From Cardiocondyla obscurior (Eukaryota > Arthropoda > Insecta > Hymenoptera > Formicidae), in contig NC_091865.1 of the NCBI RefSeq assembly GCF_019399895.1, forward strand, positions 4,407,001 to 4,471,000: a stretch of 64,000 bases of DNA. The letters run 5' to 3'. This document shows positions 46,970 through 59,984 of the stretch, piece by piece. The stretch's first letter is position 1. Each line of letters opens with the position of its first letter. The translations under genes were made by a program, and so were the position numbers. Under the pieces are notes generated by a model. The model saw only the letters and a program-made list of their open reading frames with translations, was not told where the DNA came from and did no database searches.

Positions 46970-48595
46970 GCCGTAAGTAATTGTATGATAACACAAGCCT
47001 ACATGGTTTATGCAAACGAGATGAAATCAAATGTACTTTATATAAATTTGGTTGCTAAATCCGAATCTGGTAATGTTTTCTTCTATCACATCAAATTTTT
47101 GGGCCATTTTTTATTTTAAGCAAAAAAAAAAAAATTAATTTTGGCTCCTAGACATTTTAGAACCAATATTAGTGCAAAGGATATCGTGATACATGTTTTA
47201 TATCTAGTTTTTCTTATACTAATTTAAAAAATAATTATGCAAAGAATAACCCCAAATTTGATCCATTTTTGTCACACTTAAATTTCAAATCGTATTGTGT
47301 GTCAAACAATTCTATTTGAAGGGATATTATTCTCAGAAAAAATTTAATATGAGCATGAAGTTAGTTTTGAAGATATGGAAAATCACAATGACTGAATTCT
47401 CACTATTCTCATTATTGTCCAAACACTGTAGCATAAAATATATGTATTTAATGCAGAAAAAATTCTAAATTGTTGGTCAATTAAGTTTTACTTGGGCATG
47501 CAGCAAACACTTTTATGCAGTTTTATTATATATCAGAACAGATTTATTCGGACTTACAACACACACAATGCCTACAACGGAAAATAATAAATTGTATAAC
47601 GAGTCCTCGCAAGTTTTACTCTATCGGCGTCGTCGCCCGAACTGAACCACCTATCTATTACAGGCAGATCGCTGCGATCCAGCGATCACGCGCGTTCACG
47701 CGAATGACACGCTGTGAGATGCTGCTACAAGACTTGCGGAATTACATGCGCGCTATTTCAAATACAGTTTCTAACATAAATTATTGTAATATTTTTTTAC
47801 ATCAAATAAATTGATCAATAAATAACTGTTCATATTGTAACGTTATTTTTGTATCTGCATTTGTTTTGGAGACATTCAGTAAAAACTGTTTTGAGGGTAG
47901 TTTTGAATATAAAACAATCCTTAAAATATTAAACAATAGGGATACAGGAGTTAGAAAACTATTTTAATTTTAGTCAAATTCTCTGTTGTCAAAAAAGTAT
48001 TGATTTTTTTTATGTCTACAGTACTTGGACAATATTGAGAATACTAAGAATTTAATCACTCTGATTTTTTATATCTCCAAAATTTGTCTCATGCTCAACT
48101 TAAATTTTTTCTAAGATTAATGTCCCATCATATAGAATTGATTGGTACATAGTTCGATTTAAAATTCGAGTGGAATAATAATGAGCTAAAAACGTGTTTT
48201 TTAGGGTGACTCTTTTTCATGACGTTTAGTTTTAAAGATATTTAGCCATAAGTTACATGTATGGTGTTGTCAGATATTTTATATTACTACTTATTTACAT
48301 TAATTCTTTTTTTTTACAAGCAGTATTATCTTTCTTCATTAAATATAAACAATAGTCAGCCAACATCTAAACATTTCATCGACCTATGTACCATTATTCA
48401 ATGAAGCAAACGTCTTGATAGAACTTTTCCCCTTGTTTGTCTGACACAGTTTCTAAGTTCTAAGCTCTACGAGACTAGATTCGGATTCAGCAACAAAAAT
48501 TATGTAAAGTACAAATGGTTTTATCTCGTTTACATACAATTGTAAAAATTTGTAGGTTTGTGTAATCAAACTCATGCAATTAATTACTTACATAA
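46970..48595. mobile_element. 1.6-kb fold-back element with a GC-richer centre
   Basis: The left arm (46970-47440) and right arm (47985-48595) are imperfect reverse complements over several hundred bases. Pairing landmarks include AACGAGAT, TTGCTGAATCCGAATCT-like and TATTCTCAATATTGTCCAA-like blocks. The centre (about 47500-47815) holds a 99-aa plus ORF that matches nothing known and has higher GC than the arms. There is no transposase, so it would be non-autonomous. Confidence 0.7.
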
Positions 48596-48605
48596 AAAAA
48601 GTACT

Positions 48606-49330
48606 GCGTATCAAGACACACAGTAGTGTCTCGCGTCAAGTGTATGCGTAGCAAGACCACCGTTTACCTTAACATGAGTTGCTGATTAGGCGAAAGCTAA
48701 GATTAAAAAATTTTAATAACAGCTAAGCCGATCAAACTCTAAATAGGCTCAATTGAAAAATAAAACTTGATTTTATAAAAGAAAGTGTTCCTACTTTTGT
48801 TGTAAATAATCTATACATATAAGCTGAGGTATGACAATGCGAAATTAAAAATTGTGAAATATTCTATTAAGATACGTCGTCGTCGTCGTCATCACCGCAA
48901 AAAAAATCCATTGTTTTCACGTTTCTATAGTGCAGATGTGATGTACTGCATGTGTCGACAATTTGTAGTGACAGATCTAACAATAGCAACTTTTCATTAA
49001 AATATATTGGTACGATTATTTTTATCGTTTATAATCATGAACATTCCATACGTCAAAAAATGATTTTATGATTATCAATCGATTTAGACCTTTGGGATTT
49101 ACGTCGCGTGCAAAAATTTAACATTTTACATTCCACATTACTATATCGTAGCTCCTAAAGTCTGTAAATTAAAAGTAAAAACACTTTTATTATACAAATC
49201 AAACCTAAACTTTTTATTAAACCCAATAAAAGTTCGATCGGCTTAACCATTATTAAAATTATAATAATTCATAAAAACACAAAATACGCGAATTTCCGTA
49301 TATAAATACCTTTCTTAAAATAATGTAATA
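48606..49330 (+). repeat. dispersed hairpin-bearing repeat, copy 3
   Basis: Hairpin AGACAC-ACAGTA-GTGTCT near 48613, then the ACTCTAAATAG block, the CGTCGTCGTCGTC run near 48872, GTTTTCACG, and the CAAATCAAACC tail near 49200. It directly follows the preceding fold-back element. Confidence 0.6.
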
Positions 49331-50420
49331 GAAAAGACGTTAAACGTACGCACAAATTGGTACATAAATGTCTGAATATAATCCAAGCGCGATAACTTTT
49401 TTATGTCAATTCAGTGTTTATTAATTTTATTATTTTATTAACAATTAAGAATTATTATTTTATATTTTTATTTTTAAAGAAAAGACTTTTTTTTATAGGG
49501 GTAATTTACAACAGATTTTGTTAGAGTTGACGCTATTATTTAATAACACTATTTTTATACACAAAATTTCTTTTGTACGTTTATATTAAAACAATTAATA
49601 TATACCAACTTGTCCGCTATGCGTATAATTGACGTCTTTTTTTACTTTCTATTTTAAAAAAAGATAAATATATAGTATAACGCCCTACTTTAAATTTTCT
49701 GTAATTTAAAAAATGTGTTTGTTTTAATGTTTTTAAATTTTCCTGAGAAAGAAAATCGCTGCTCAATTTTTTTTACAAAAAAATGTTTTAATGTCGGTAA
49801 ATAAAAAAATGTCAAATTTATAACTTTAAAGATACCGCGCGTGCATTATTCTCTGCTATATGTATAAAGCAGAAAATCGTTATTTACAATAGGAAATAAG
49901 AGAATAATAACGTTTCCCTACTTTATACATACACATAATAAAAATTTTAAATAAAAAAGAAGAATTGAGCGACGATTTTCTTTTTCAGGAAAGTTAAAAG
50001 ACATCAAAATAAACATATTTTTCAAATTTAAAGAAAATCTAAGGTGGAGGCGTTATACTATATATTTACCTAAAAAAGTTAATGTTTTACGTGCTTCTTC
50101 TACACGAAAGTTGTTCTAGTCTTATTAGCCTTGCATGCACTTAACAAGTTGGTCATTGTTAATTGTAATTTTAAAAGATAATTACAAACAAAAGATTCTA
50201 CATTATATGTCTCATTTTTGTATTTCACATGTCAATTTTTTTTTTTTTTTTTAATTGACTTTTTCTTTAACAAAATTCAGCAAAATATAACTGGAACAGT
50301 TAACGATTCTGCAAATAAGACTCGATTATTTACTTTTTATATTGATTTACTTATTAGAATCAATATTAAATTTCAAAAACAACACGTCTACACAAATAAT
50401 CGTACGTGGCTCTCTAATTA
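49331..50420. other. AT-rich spacer with a decayed inverted repeat
   Basis: Imperfect palindrome centred near 49860. GCGTTATACTATATATTTA near 50050 pairs with TAAATATATAGTATAACGC near 49675, and TTTTCTGTAATTTAAA-type blocks pair inside it. It is probably a roughly 400-bp fold-back element (49660-50070). No gene is seen. Confidence 0.5.
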
Positions 50421-51342
50421 TGCACAGTGAGTTTGATAAAAAGTTGACCATGTTTTTCTGGAAAGTAGCTAGAGATAAGATGACATTTAATCTTAAAATT
50501 GTAGAACAACTGGGGGGACATATTTTGATGACCTTGAGTAACCTTGAATGTCCTCCATTTTTACAATACTAATAAAAAACAGTTTTTTTTTATAGAAAGG
50601 GGTGTTTTTTACTCATTTAATCGATACTGCTAAATGAACTAAATAACTTTGTATCAGAGTATTTTCTCAAAAATTTTACCATTATCGGGATATAAACTAA
50701 AATAAGTCAGACTATAAGTTTGGACCAAAGACTTTTATTATTTCAATAAATATTAAAAATGTTTATTCACTATGTTGATGTAGACATGTCTGTATTCTTT
50801 GTGGAAAACTTGCTTATACGTTTTATAAATCTTAAATTATTATTTCGTAAAAAATATTTTTGTCATTCTACCACTCGAAGAGAAACAATACAAAAAGTAA
50901 AAAATTATTTTTCACAAATTAACAATTTAAGTGTTAGAAAATGTACAAGGAAATTTTCCACAAAAAGTGCAAACATGTCTACATAAACATGGTAAACATT
51001 TTAAACATTTATTGAAACAATAAAAGTCATTGTTCTAAATTTATAAATAACTTATTGTAGTTTGCATCCCGATAATGGTAAAATTTTCAAAAAATCTACT
51101 CTGATACGAAGTTATTTAACTCATTTGTCACTATTGATAGAATAAATAAAAAATACCTTTTTTTATTTAAAAAAAATCTAAATTTATTAGTATTGTAAAA
51201 ACGAAAGATAATTAAAGTTACTCAAGGTTATCAAAGTATATCCCCCTAATTGTTCAACAATTTTGATAATAAATATCATCTCCCTATCTCTAGCCGTTTT
51301 CGAGAAAAACATGGTAAAATTTTTATTAAACACTCTGTATAA
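50421..51342. mobile_element. 0.92-kb fold-back element
   Basis: The arms 50421-50770 and about 50985-51342 are reverse complements with moderate divergence. They share ACCATGTTTTTCTGG-like ends, a GGGGGACATATTTTGATGACC-like block, and CCCGATAATGG. Termini resemble CAGAGTGTTTAATAAAAA. A right-half copy lies at 43225-43725. Confidence 0.75.
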
Positions 51343-51415
51343 AATAATACTTATCTGTGCATGACATGTTTTATCAATTACTTAATATATTTCACTATTT
51401 AACATTTCCGCCATT

Positions 51416-51426
51416 TCTCTCTCTCT

Positions 51427-51477
<51 letters not shown>
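51416..51477. repeat. (CT)n microsatellite
   Basis: Almost pure CT run between the fold-back element and gene E. Confidence 0.97.
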
Positions 51478-51634
51478 ATATACAATAATATTTATAGCAA
51501 CATTTCCACTTATAGTTTGTTTTACACCAATATAATTCATAAAAAGTTTAACAAAATTTGAAAAGTTATTTCTTGCAATAATTACGCCGACATTTTTTCA
51601 CTCTATGCTCAAATACGACCACGAATACACTTTC

Positions 51635-51640
51635 TTTATT
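51635..51640 (-). promoter_or_regulatory. poly(A) signal of gene E
   Basis: AATAAA on the minus strand about 34 bases after the gene E stop codon, so the 3' UTR would be very short. Confidence 0.55.
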
Positions 51641-51673
51641 TGAGACTTTAATGTAATAAAAACAAAAGTTGTT

Positions 51674-54600
51674 TTATAACTTCCTCATCTCGTCGTTATA
51701 CTGCTGCTCGAATTTGCCTTTCCACTTAAACCAATATTCTTTAATCATGTCCGAACCTTTCTCACCGATCATAATCGCAACCGCATTAGTATTGCCCGAC
51801 ACTATGCGCGGCATTATCGACGCGTCAATCACGCGAAGCCCAGTAACTCCGTAGACTCTAAGTTGCGGATCAACGACAGCTTCGGAATCCCAGTACGGTC
51901 CCATTTTGCACGTGCCAACTGGATGATAAATTGTAGCGCTATAATACCTGATCATGCATTCCCAATAAGAGTCTGTGTATATTTCTATATGTTGACATCC
52001 TGGAAACTGATACGAATTGAGCTCGCTTCCAAATCGCTTGAAGGCATCAGTTTTGCTCAGAGCCACGCTGATCTTCACTCCTTCAATTAATATAGCAATG
52101 TCCTCTGGTTCCTTGAAGTAGTTCGTGTAAATGAGAGGGTAATCAAATGGATTTTTACTGCGCAGCTTGATTATGCCACGACTCTTCGGTCGCAGTAACA
52201 TGGGAAGAACGCTCCACGTGTCCTTGTCATTAATCGGTCCAAAAGTGGCCTCGTAAAACTGATTTGTTAGTCCGTGTATCTTCTTTAGCTGTGTACCACC
52301 GTCGGAGTTAGTTGAACCCGCAATGAAGTGCAATTCGATGTCGGGGAAGTCCATCGAAGCGTTTGCGTATTTGGTATTGACAAAAGCGATACCCTCGACA
52401 CCTCCAAGTATCGTCAACGGCCCATCACCTAATGCTGCATACTGCATAACCGTTTGGACATTTTGCAGTCGTTTCTCCACCATTGAAATCTTTTGATTAA
52501 CCATAAATGTAAGTCCCCCTAGCCCCACGTGATCTTGAAGATTATAGCCAACCTGTAGAGATGTGGAAATTTTGTATGGATAAGCAGAGTAAAAATTGCT
52601 GACTCAAACTCAAACATTCGTTTCAAATTACAAAATTATACAAATTATTGATGTACAAGGTGTCCCATTTTAAAAAACCCATTCAAATATCTCAGAAATA
52701 CTGCATTATATTGAAAAATATTTTATATAAAAATTGTATGTATTTGAGAAGAACATTTGGGGTGACCTTGACTTTGACCTTAAAAATTAACTTTAAAATC
52801 TTAAATAAAAATCTCAACTTTCTATTGCAGATTCTAATTCACTATAAAAAAGTATGTGACTTTCGTCTGAAACATTTTTTCAAAAAATATCATCTTGTGT
52901 TCTTAAAAAAATCTTCCAAATAAGTTTTGAGAATATTTAAGGACATAAGATGACATTTTTCGAAAAAATGTTTCAAACAAAAGTTACATACTTCTCCGTG
53001 GTAAATTAAAATTTTTAATAAAAAATTAAGATTTTTATTTAAGATTTTAAAATTAATTTTTAAATGACTTGCAAATTTGATCTCAAAGTCAAAGTCAAAA
53101 TCATCATTGAATGTTCCCCTCGAAAATATACAAGTTTTGTATGAAACATTTCTTAATATAATGCAGGGTTTCTGAGATATTTGAGTAAATCATTTAAAAT
53201 GAGACACCCCGTACGTATGACTAATGTACAATATATTTAAATATATTTTTCTAGTAAAATGTAAGCGTATAAAGACTTGAAAATGAAAGAAAGAGGTTTC
53301 TCTCAGAAGAATCAAAGATACTAACCTTGCTGTCTTGAATCAAAGGAATCCCTAACTCTTGCAAATGTTCCTTCGACCCGATGCCAGACAGCATTAAAAG
53401 TTGAGGAGAATTTATTGCACCCCCAGATATAATCACTTCTCTTTTTGCGTTTATACGAAAAACCTTGCCATCTCTGACAAATTCCACTCCGTACGTACGC
53501 TTCGACTTTGGCTGCATCAGTACTTTCGTAACGTGTGCATGCATCGCCACGTGCAGATTTTTTCTTAGCCTAACCGGCCTCAGAAATGCCTTTGCGCTCG
53601 AACACCGGCTACCTCGTCTGATAGTGCCCTGTGCGATCATAAAACCGGTTTGAAACTCGCCATTGATATCTCGATTCTCATAACCCATCTCCTGACCAGC
53701 TTGAACGAAAGCTGTTGCTAGAGGTGTGTGCCATGGTGCCTCTTGTACCGTTAAGTATCCGCCGCTCGCATGATATGGCGTACGAATTAAATAGGGATTT
53801 CGATTATCTTCAGATTTCTTGAAATAATGCAAAACATCGCGCCAACCCCAACCAAAGTTGCCTTGTTCTTCCCAAATTTCGTAATCTCGCTTGTTCCCTC
53901 TCAAATATAACATGTAGTTGAGAACACTAGAACCACCCAGTACTTTGCCCCTTGGCCAATTACAGCGACCGTTTTCCATGGCTGCAATACGGAATAATAA
54001 CGTAATAAAAAATAATAATTTAATTACGTGAAAAAGAAACAAATGCTATTGATTATAAATGGTTTGTGAGGAAAAATAAGAAAGGCAAAAGAACTAAGAA
54101 CAAGCATATATACCAAGACAGGCATCACCCTGTGGTTCAGTTTTGTATTGCCAATCAAGTTGGCTTAGTTGAAGGTAACCGGCAAACAGAGGCACGTCCG
54201 AGGTCTCAGTTTCATCACCGCCTGCTTCAAGTAACAGTACGTTCCAATCCTCGATTTCAGATAGACGACTGGCTACTACGGCTCCTGATATAAAACAAAA
54301 AAAATAAAATGACATGTTAATTTCAGAACTAGAGCGCTTTGTACAGAGAAGAAACATTAGTCTTAAATTAAAATTGAAGTATGCAAATCAACGCATTTAC
54401 TGTTTTATAATAAATTTTATAAACAGAAAATATATAATCTTTTAACAAAAATTGTATAATCTCAACTTTTAACAATATTATATAATAATTACATTATAAA
54501 GGGTGTTTGATATAGGTTTTGCTTCCGAAAATTGGATAAGCAATGAGAGTACAAGACGAAGAATCAAGTACCATTTTGCAAAAGTCATAATTATTACCGT

Positions 54601-57600
54601 CATATCTTTGCTTCTACACTGTGTACAACAAAAATAAAAACAATTTTATTATTAAAATTTACTCTAATCTTTTGATTGGATTCACTTAAAATTCGATCAG
54701 CCAAACCGTTATTGAGATTCGAAAATTTGTTTATTGAGATCTTAACGACTTGTGTTAATAATAAAAGGGTAAAAACCGCCAAAAAAAGGCAATAAAAGAA
54801 AAAAAAAGAAAAACTTAACCTTAAGAAAAGCCACTTTCCCCAAAAAAACAAGAAGAAAAAAATATCTGAAAAAAGGAGACAAGAAAACTCTTCTAACTAA
54901 CTCCTATAACTACAAAACATAAAGAATAAAAAGACAAAATCTTAAAGAAAAAAATTATATTAGTAAAAAAGCATCAAGTAGAAGAGTGAAAAAAAAGAAA
55001 CCTAAAAAATAAATTAAAAAATTTAAAGAAAACGCCAAAAATAAAAAAAAGACAAAAAAACGGAAAAAAACCCAAAAAAGATAGAAAATATCCAGAAAAA
55101 AGTAAACTTAGGAAAGAAAAAAAAAGAAATCTTAAAGCTGCGTTTTCTTTTACATTTTTGTTTCTGTCTTTACATTATGGATTTTGCAGCGTCAAGTTTT
55201 TTTCTTTCTCTTTTTTTTCCTAAGTTTACTTTTTTCTGGATATTTTCTACTTTTTTGGGGTTTTTTTTCCGTTTCTTTGTCTTTTTTTATTTTTAGCGTT
55301 TTCTTTAAATATTTTAATTTATTTTTTAGGTTTTTTTTCAACTTTTTTACTTAACGCTTTTTTACTAATATAATTTTTTTCTTTGAGATTTTGTCTTTTT
55401 ATTCTTTATTTTCCGTGGTTATAGAAGTTTTTTTGTCGCCTTTTTTCAGATTTTTTTTTCTTATTTTTTTTGAGCAATGCCTTTTTTGAGATTGAGCTAT
55501 TCTTTTTTTCCTTTATTACCTTTTTTGGTGTTTTTACCCTTTTTTATGGGGATTGTTTGTTTTTAAATTTTTTTCTTTTTGTTGTCTTTTTTAAAAAGTT
55601 CATACACTTGACGCTTTTTTTTTTTTTTTTTTAAGTTAGTTATTTCAAAATCACTATTTTTTATAGAAACTGAGTTGTTATCTGACGAGATTTCAAGATC
55701 TCTTTAATGACTTAACCGTTTTTTCTTAATTTAGTTTATTCGAAAGATTGGGTTTGATTTTATTAATGAAAGTCTACTTTTTTGGTATTTAGTCTAAGAG
55801 CTGAGTTATTTTGTTTCAAATTTCATATTGTCGGAGTACTTTTCTAATTCTTCTTCAGGCCAATCAGAAAAATCCATTAAAAAAAAAATTAATTTAATCT
55901 GTTTATAGTATAAAAATTAAGTTGATCAATAATAAATAAATCATGAATGTTGAACATATAAATCGAAAGATATAATCGGTAAAATAACAACATTCAAATG
56001 AATAAGAATTCAAAAGAAAATCAAAACTTCAGAACAAACAAAAAAACAATACAGCCATTTCGCGGAAAAAAAAACAGAAAAGTACGCCAACGACGACGAT
56101 AACGAAAAAGAAAACTGACAATATAAAATTTGAAATTAAATAATTCAGCTCTTAGACTAAATAGGAAAAAAGTAAAGAGATTTTTATTAATAAAATCAAA
56201 CCCAATTTTTCGAATAAATCAAGTTAGAAGAAAAACGGTTAAGCCATTAAAGAGATCTTGAAATCTGGTCAGACAACAACTCGGTCTTTCGCGTAAAAGA
56301 TACGTGGTAGTCTCAAACTTTGTACACTTAATTGATGCGAGACACTACCGCGTCTCTTGATACGGTTCGTCTCGCTTTGCAAAATTCGAACTCTATCGAA
56401 CTCTAAATAGATCCAATCGAAAGATAAGGGTTGATTTAATAATAAAAGTGTTTTTACTTTTGTTTTACACAGTGTAGAAGCTAAGATATGACGGTACAAA
56501 ATCTAAAATGTGAAATTTTAAATGATTCATTATTTGGTAATAATTATGAATTTTGCAAAATAGTACTTGATTTTTTATCTTATATTCTCATTGCCTACTT
56601 ACAGTTTTTAAGAGTGAAACCTTATATCAAACACCCTGTATACACACACATACCGCATACATCTAATTATATACATATATAATTTCCGAAAGTATTAAAT
56701 AAGAGCATGTTATAATATTCAACACATGTTCTCTATGAAAAAAAATTTAATATATAGTACAAAACGTCTATTGATTGTATACCATATAGATATAAAAATT
56801 AAATAAATTTATCAATTAAGCAAATGAAGTTGTCAAGTGTATAAATAATATCTTGGTCTATTGTCTCAAGTAGGTAATTAATACAATGAGGAAAGAAGTT
56901 ACGGGCCTTAACTAATGCCTTAATTAATATCTTACGCTGGAATTCAAAGTTCTCACATCCCCAAAACACATAATCTGGGATTTTTTCTGTATCACAGTTT
57001 GAACATAACGGACAATTCACAATATAAAAGCGAAAAAGATTAGCTTTCAAAAAGGTATAACCATTGCAAAGTCTATTGATAATTATAATCGCCCTCCTAT
57101 TGATACTGAATTTCTTAAACTATGTGTCTCTGGAAACTAAAGAAAATTTTTGCAACAATGGCTACCACGACTCGTTGATTCTTCCGATGTCCTGGTGGAC
57201 CAGTCTAGATCCGTGTACACTTAGCTTTTATTAAGATTAAGAAGTTCACCCGGAGGGATTCCAAACTGAGTATTTACGGCTATTCTGATTACTTTTTTAA
57301 CAAAAGTATCTGTCAATTACTTTTGACTCCTCTATGGTTAGAGATCCTGATGAATTTGACGGTGATATTGAAGGTATTTTCCATTTTCCACAACAAAGAT
57401 TTTATCCGTAAAATAAGATAAGAGTTACTCTGATGGTCAAAAGGTGCCTCGATGGCAGAAAGTTTGCCACGTGTTAGGAAAAGATTGTTATATTCAAAGT
57501 GATCGTATTGTAGTCTTTATGTAGTTATTATAAGATTGAAGTAAAATTATAAATTAAGTAATACATAAATTAAATAAAAATAAAATTACATATTACATGT

Positions 57601-57941
57601 TAAACTTTAAGATTGAAAAATTTTTCTTAGAAAATTACATATTCTTGGTAATAGATAAAACAACGATTGCGTTGATTTGAACATTGACGATTCAATTTAA
57701 AACTAATTCTTTTTTTCTTCTAAGTACCGTTTTAAAGCTTACCTGCGCTTCCAGCACCGACTACAATAAAGTCGTAGGACTGCAATAGCATTTCCGACGG
57801 CACGTTGATCGGCGGTGCTTCATTATCCAAAACCTCATAATGAAAATATGCAAGTGCAGCAGCGAGAACAGGAAATAATAATGAAAGTCCGCTAGTGGAT
57901 GCTGAAGTTAAACCTTCTGCTAAAAAGCTTTCAATACTCAT
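51674..57941 (-). CDS. GMC oxidoreductase E, glucose dehydrogenase (FAD, quinone)-like, 634 aa
   Basis: Four coding exons: 57941-57743, 54284-54114, 53981-53326 and 52552-51674. Phases 1, 1, 0 match at GT..AG sites and total 635 codons. The N-terminus has a hydrophobic helix at about 20-33 followed by LDNEAPP. VGAGSAG of the FAD site (about 61-67) is split by intron 1. Signature 1 is GKVLGGSSVLNYMLYLRG. Signature 2 is INSPQLLMLSGIG. The catalytic His is in YHPVGTCKMG (about H552) and the second residue is Asn in GNTNAV (about N598). The protein most resembles A and, less closely, B. Intron 1 is 3.46 kb and swollen by transposons; intron 3 holds a MITE. Splicing over these inserts looks intact because all exon borders are consensus. 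Substrate unknown. Confidence 0.92.
52654..53214. mobile_element. fold-back MITE, GGTGTCCCATTTT family, copy 2, in intron 3 of gene E
   Basis: About 560 bp. Ends are AGGTGTCCCATTTTAAA and ATGAGACACCCCGTAC. It shares the TGACCTTGACTTTGACCTTA block and the internal GATGACATTTTTCGAAAAA inverted pair with 19861-20443. It lies fully inside the intron. Confidence 0.8.
54501..56641. mobile_element. 2.1-kb fold-back element in intron 1 of gene E
   Basis: The terminal inverted repeats of about 150 bp begin GGGTGTTTGATATA and end in its complement before CCCTGTATAC. Both include ATTTTGCAAAA, CATAATTATTACC and a CTTCTACACTGTGTA block. The interior is a second, longer quasi-palindrome (about 54780-55130 against 55190-55560) that is almost pure purine on one arm and pyrimidine on the other. 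Part of the right arm carries the hairpin-bearing repeat family in reverse (about 56270-56460). No protein is encoded. Confidence 0.75.
56799..57130 (-). pseudogene. C-terminal scrap of a non-LTR retrotransposon ORF2
   Basis: The minus-strand frame reads INRLCNGYTFLKANLF, then CPLCSNCDTEKIPDYVFWGC. This is the Cys/His-type block after the RNase H or RT domain in I/R1-type insect LINEs, just before the polypeptide end. Further homology may continue to about 57470 in other frames (for example GELLNLNK). It is truncated at the 5' side, as is usual for LINEs, and lies in intron 1 of gene E on the gene's own strand. Confidence 0.6.
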
Positions 57942-57967
57942 TTTTTTCCAGTGCTCTTCACTAATGA

Positions 57968-59330
57968 TCTGAAATTTATAACGCAGGGATAAATTGTAGT
58001 AAATTAGGAATATTAGGAAGCTTGCCAGATAGGCACAATATAAATTGGTCGTGTCTATATGCTACTGTATGTATCCCGGCTTCACTCGAAATTTACTAAT
58101 ATTTAGCTATACGTTATTAATATATTGTTTTATTATTCCAAATTAAACAAATAATTATTTAATTAGCAATTTTTTTTTATTTTTCCCTTTTCGTTAAAAT
58201 AATATATGATATTATTTTCAAAGTTTGTTAAAATGGTTCAAATTTATTATTATCTTTTATTATAGCGTTATGTTAGAGAATATAATGTAACGATACGTAA
58301 CTTACTCTAGGAATGTAGATTCTTTTGTTAAAATAAGAGGTTTTATCAAAAATTGAGTCATTTTCAATTCGGACTTTACGACTTTCTCAACGAATGTGTA
58401 TTTGTATCATACATTATTTTTTTAATTGTAATCAAGATTGTAAGTAATATAATTAAATAAAATAATTACAAAATATTTCAAATAAGTTAAACATCTAAGT
58501 AAATTAAACAAACACACAATACTTTTAAGTAAAACTAACAGCTTAGCAACCACCTTGTTAGAAATTGAGATGGAGCAAGTTACTCAGCACAAGCTGAGCA
58601 ATCTCGCGATGCGAAATGAATATTAATTACTCGCAAAACTTTCAAATTGTTAAGTAATTTCGGGCGACTTTTTTACGTGTCTATCTATTAGTTCGTATTA
58701 TAAATTGTCATAATAAAAAACATGTTTTCATACATTTCTAGTGGATACTTATATAAGATTTATTAGGCCCCCCTTTTTATAATAATCAATCCATATAAAT
58801 TCATAGAAAATCTTATAATTTTGAAAAAATTGTTTTCTGTTTCTTTACTTTTTTTTAGCAGTTTCAAAAAATTATTTCTACATTCGTTGTATGAAAAATT
58901 TTGAAAAGTTTTTTTTATATTATTTATTATCTTTTTTTAGAATTTTATGAAGCAAATTCGAAGACAAATTATTCAAAGTACTTGAAACAAAGTACTTTTA
59001 TAACGTGCCAAAAAAGAAAATTAATTTAAACGGTTTAAACAATAATTCTCTATAAAAATTAGCAATTATTTCTTATACTTATCAATAAAATTAAATACGG
59101 AAAGATTTATAAAAAAGAAAACAAAGCAAGTATAATTTTAATAGAAAACATCATCATCAAAAGACAAGCAAAAACTTTCAATAGGTGGAAGCTCAATCTT
59201 AGCTTCTGTTAAACAGAGAATCAGGGTACAAGTAATTTGTTTCTGAAATCACCTACCTTCTTTCGAATTTAAGCAGGATCAGATCAAAGTTAGTTTGCTC
59301 TTGCTGTACTCCCGCTGCACTGGTGTGCAG
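57968..59330 (-). other. candidate 5' UTR intron and first exon of gene E
   Basis: The acceptor ATTTCAG|ATC opens the coding exon at 57968, 27 bases before the ATG. A donor GAAG|GTAGGTG lies at 59257/59256. The inferred 1.29-kb intron is AT-rich without other features. The upstream exon end (59257 upwards to about 59330) is less AT-rich, as expected of a 5' UTR. Confidence 0.4.
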
Positions 59331-59984
59331 CTGATTTAAAAACACCAAGTATCGTACTTTTCACACTCTAAATACATTCAGCAAAGCGCACCGTGATAAA
59401 TATTAAAAATTGAAACATTGAAATAAGATTCTTTAACCAAAGAAAATCGACAAAATTGACCAGTGTCAAATTTTTACATTGATCGCGATAAACGCAATGA
59501 TCTAACTGAATAATGTACGTTACCACTTGAAAAACGGAATGATACTAGCCATGACCTTGTTATAAAGCTTTGAGTACGTGCTGCTCACAACGTGCATACA
59601 GTCAGGAACACGGCACGAAGACGAAGTAACTTCATTGAGGATAATATGCTATTGGCCTAGGGTCCTCGAGTTCTTCGGTGCTTCAGTCCCGTAAACGGGC
59701 CACATAACGGTCATCGGTTTGTTTTCTCTGTTTCGCTTTCAATTATCCTTGTTCGTTCCATGCCGCTATACTAGCGATCCTTTTCTTTCTTGGAAAATGA
59801 TTCTATTCTCCGTTATTGTTGCACGCTTGTCTTTGAAAATCATGACTTTAGCTGATAAATACACATGTGACGAATAATACCGAAATTTACGCGAAAACAT
59901 AGGTTTATAGGCAATAAATTTACTAACAGAATTTTTGTCAGATTCTTTTGTTAAAAAAATAAAAAATGCGTTTTTTGGCTTCGT

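Noticed and set aside
47515..47814. 99-aa ORF as a gene
   Set aside because: It lies in the centre of a fold-back element, has no recognisable motif and no splice context; kept only as a note on the element.
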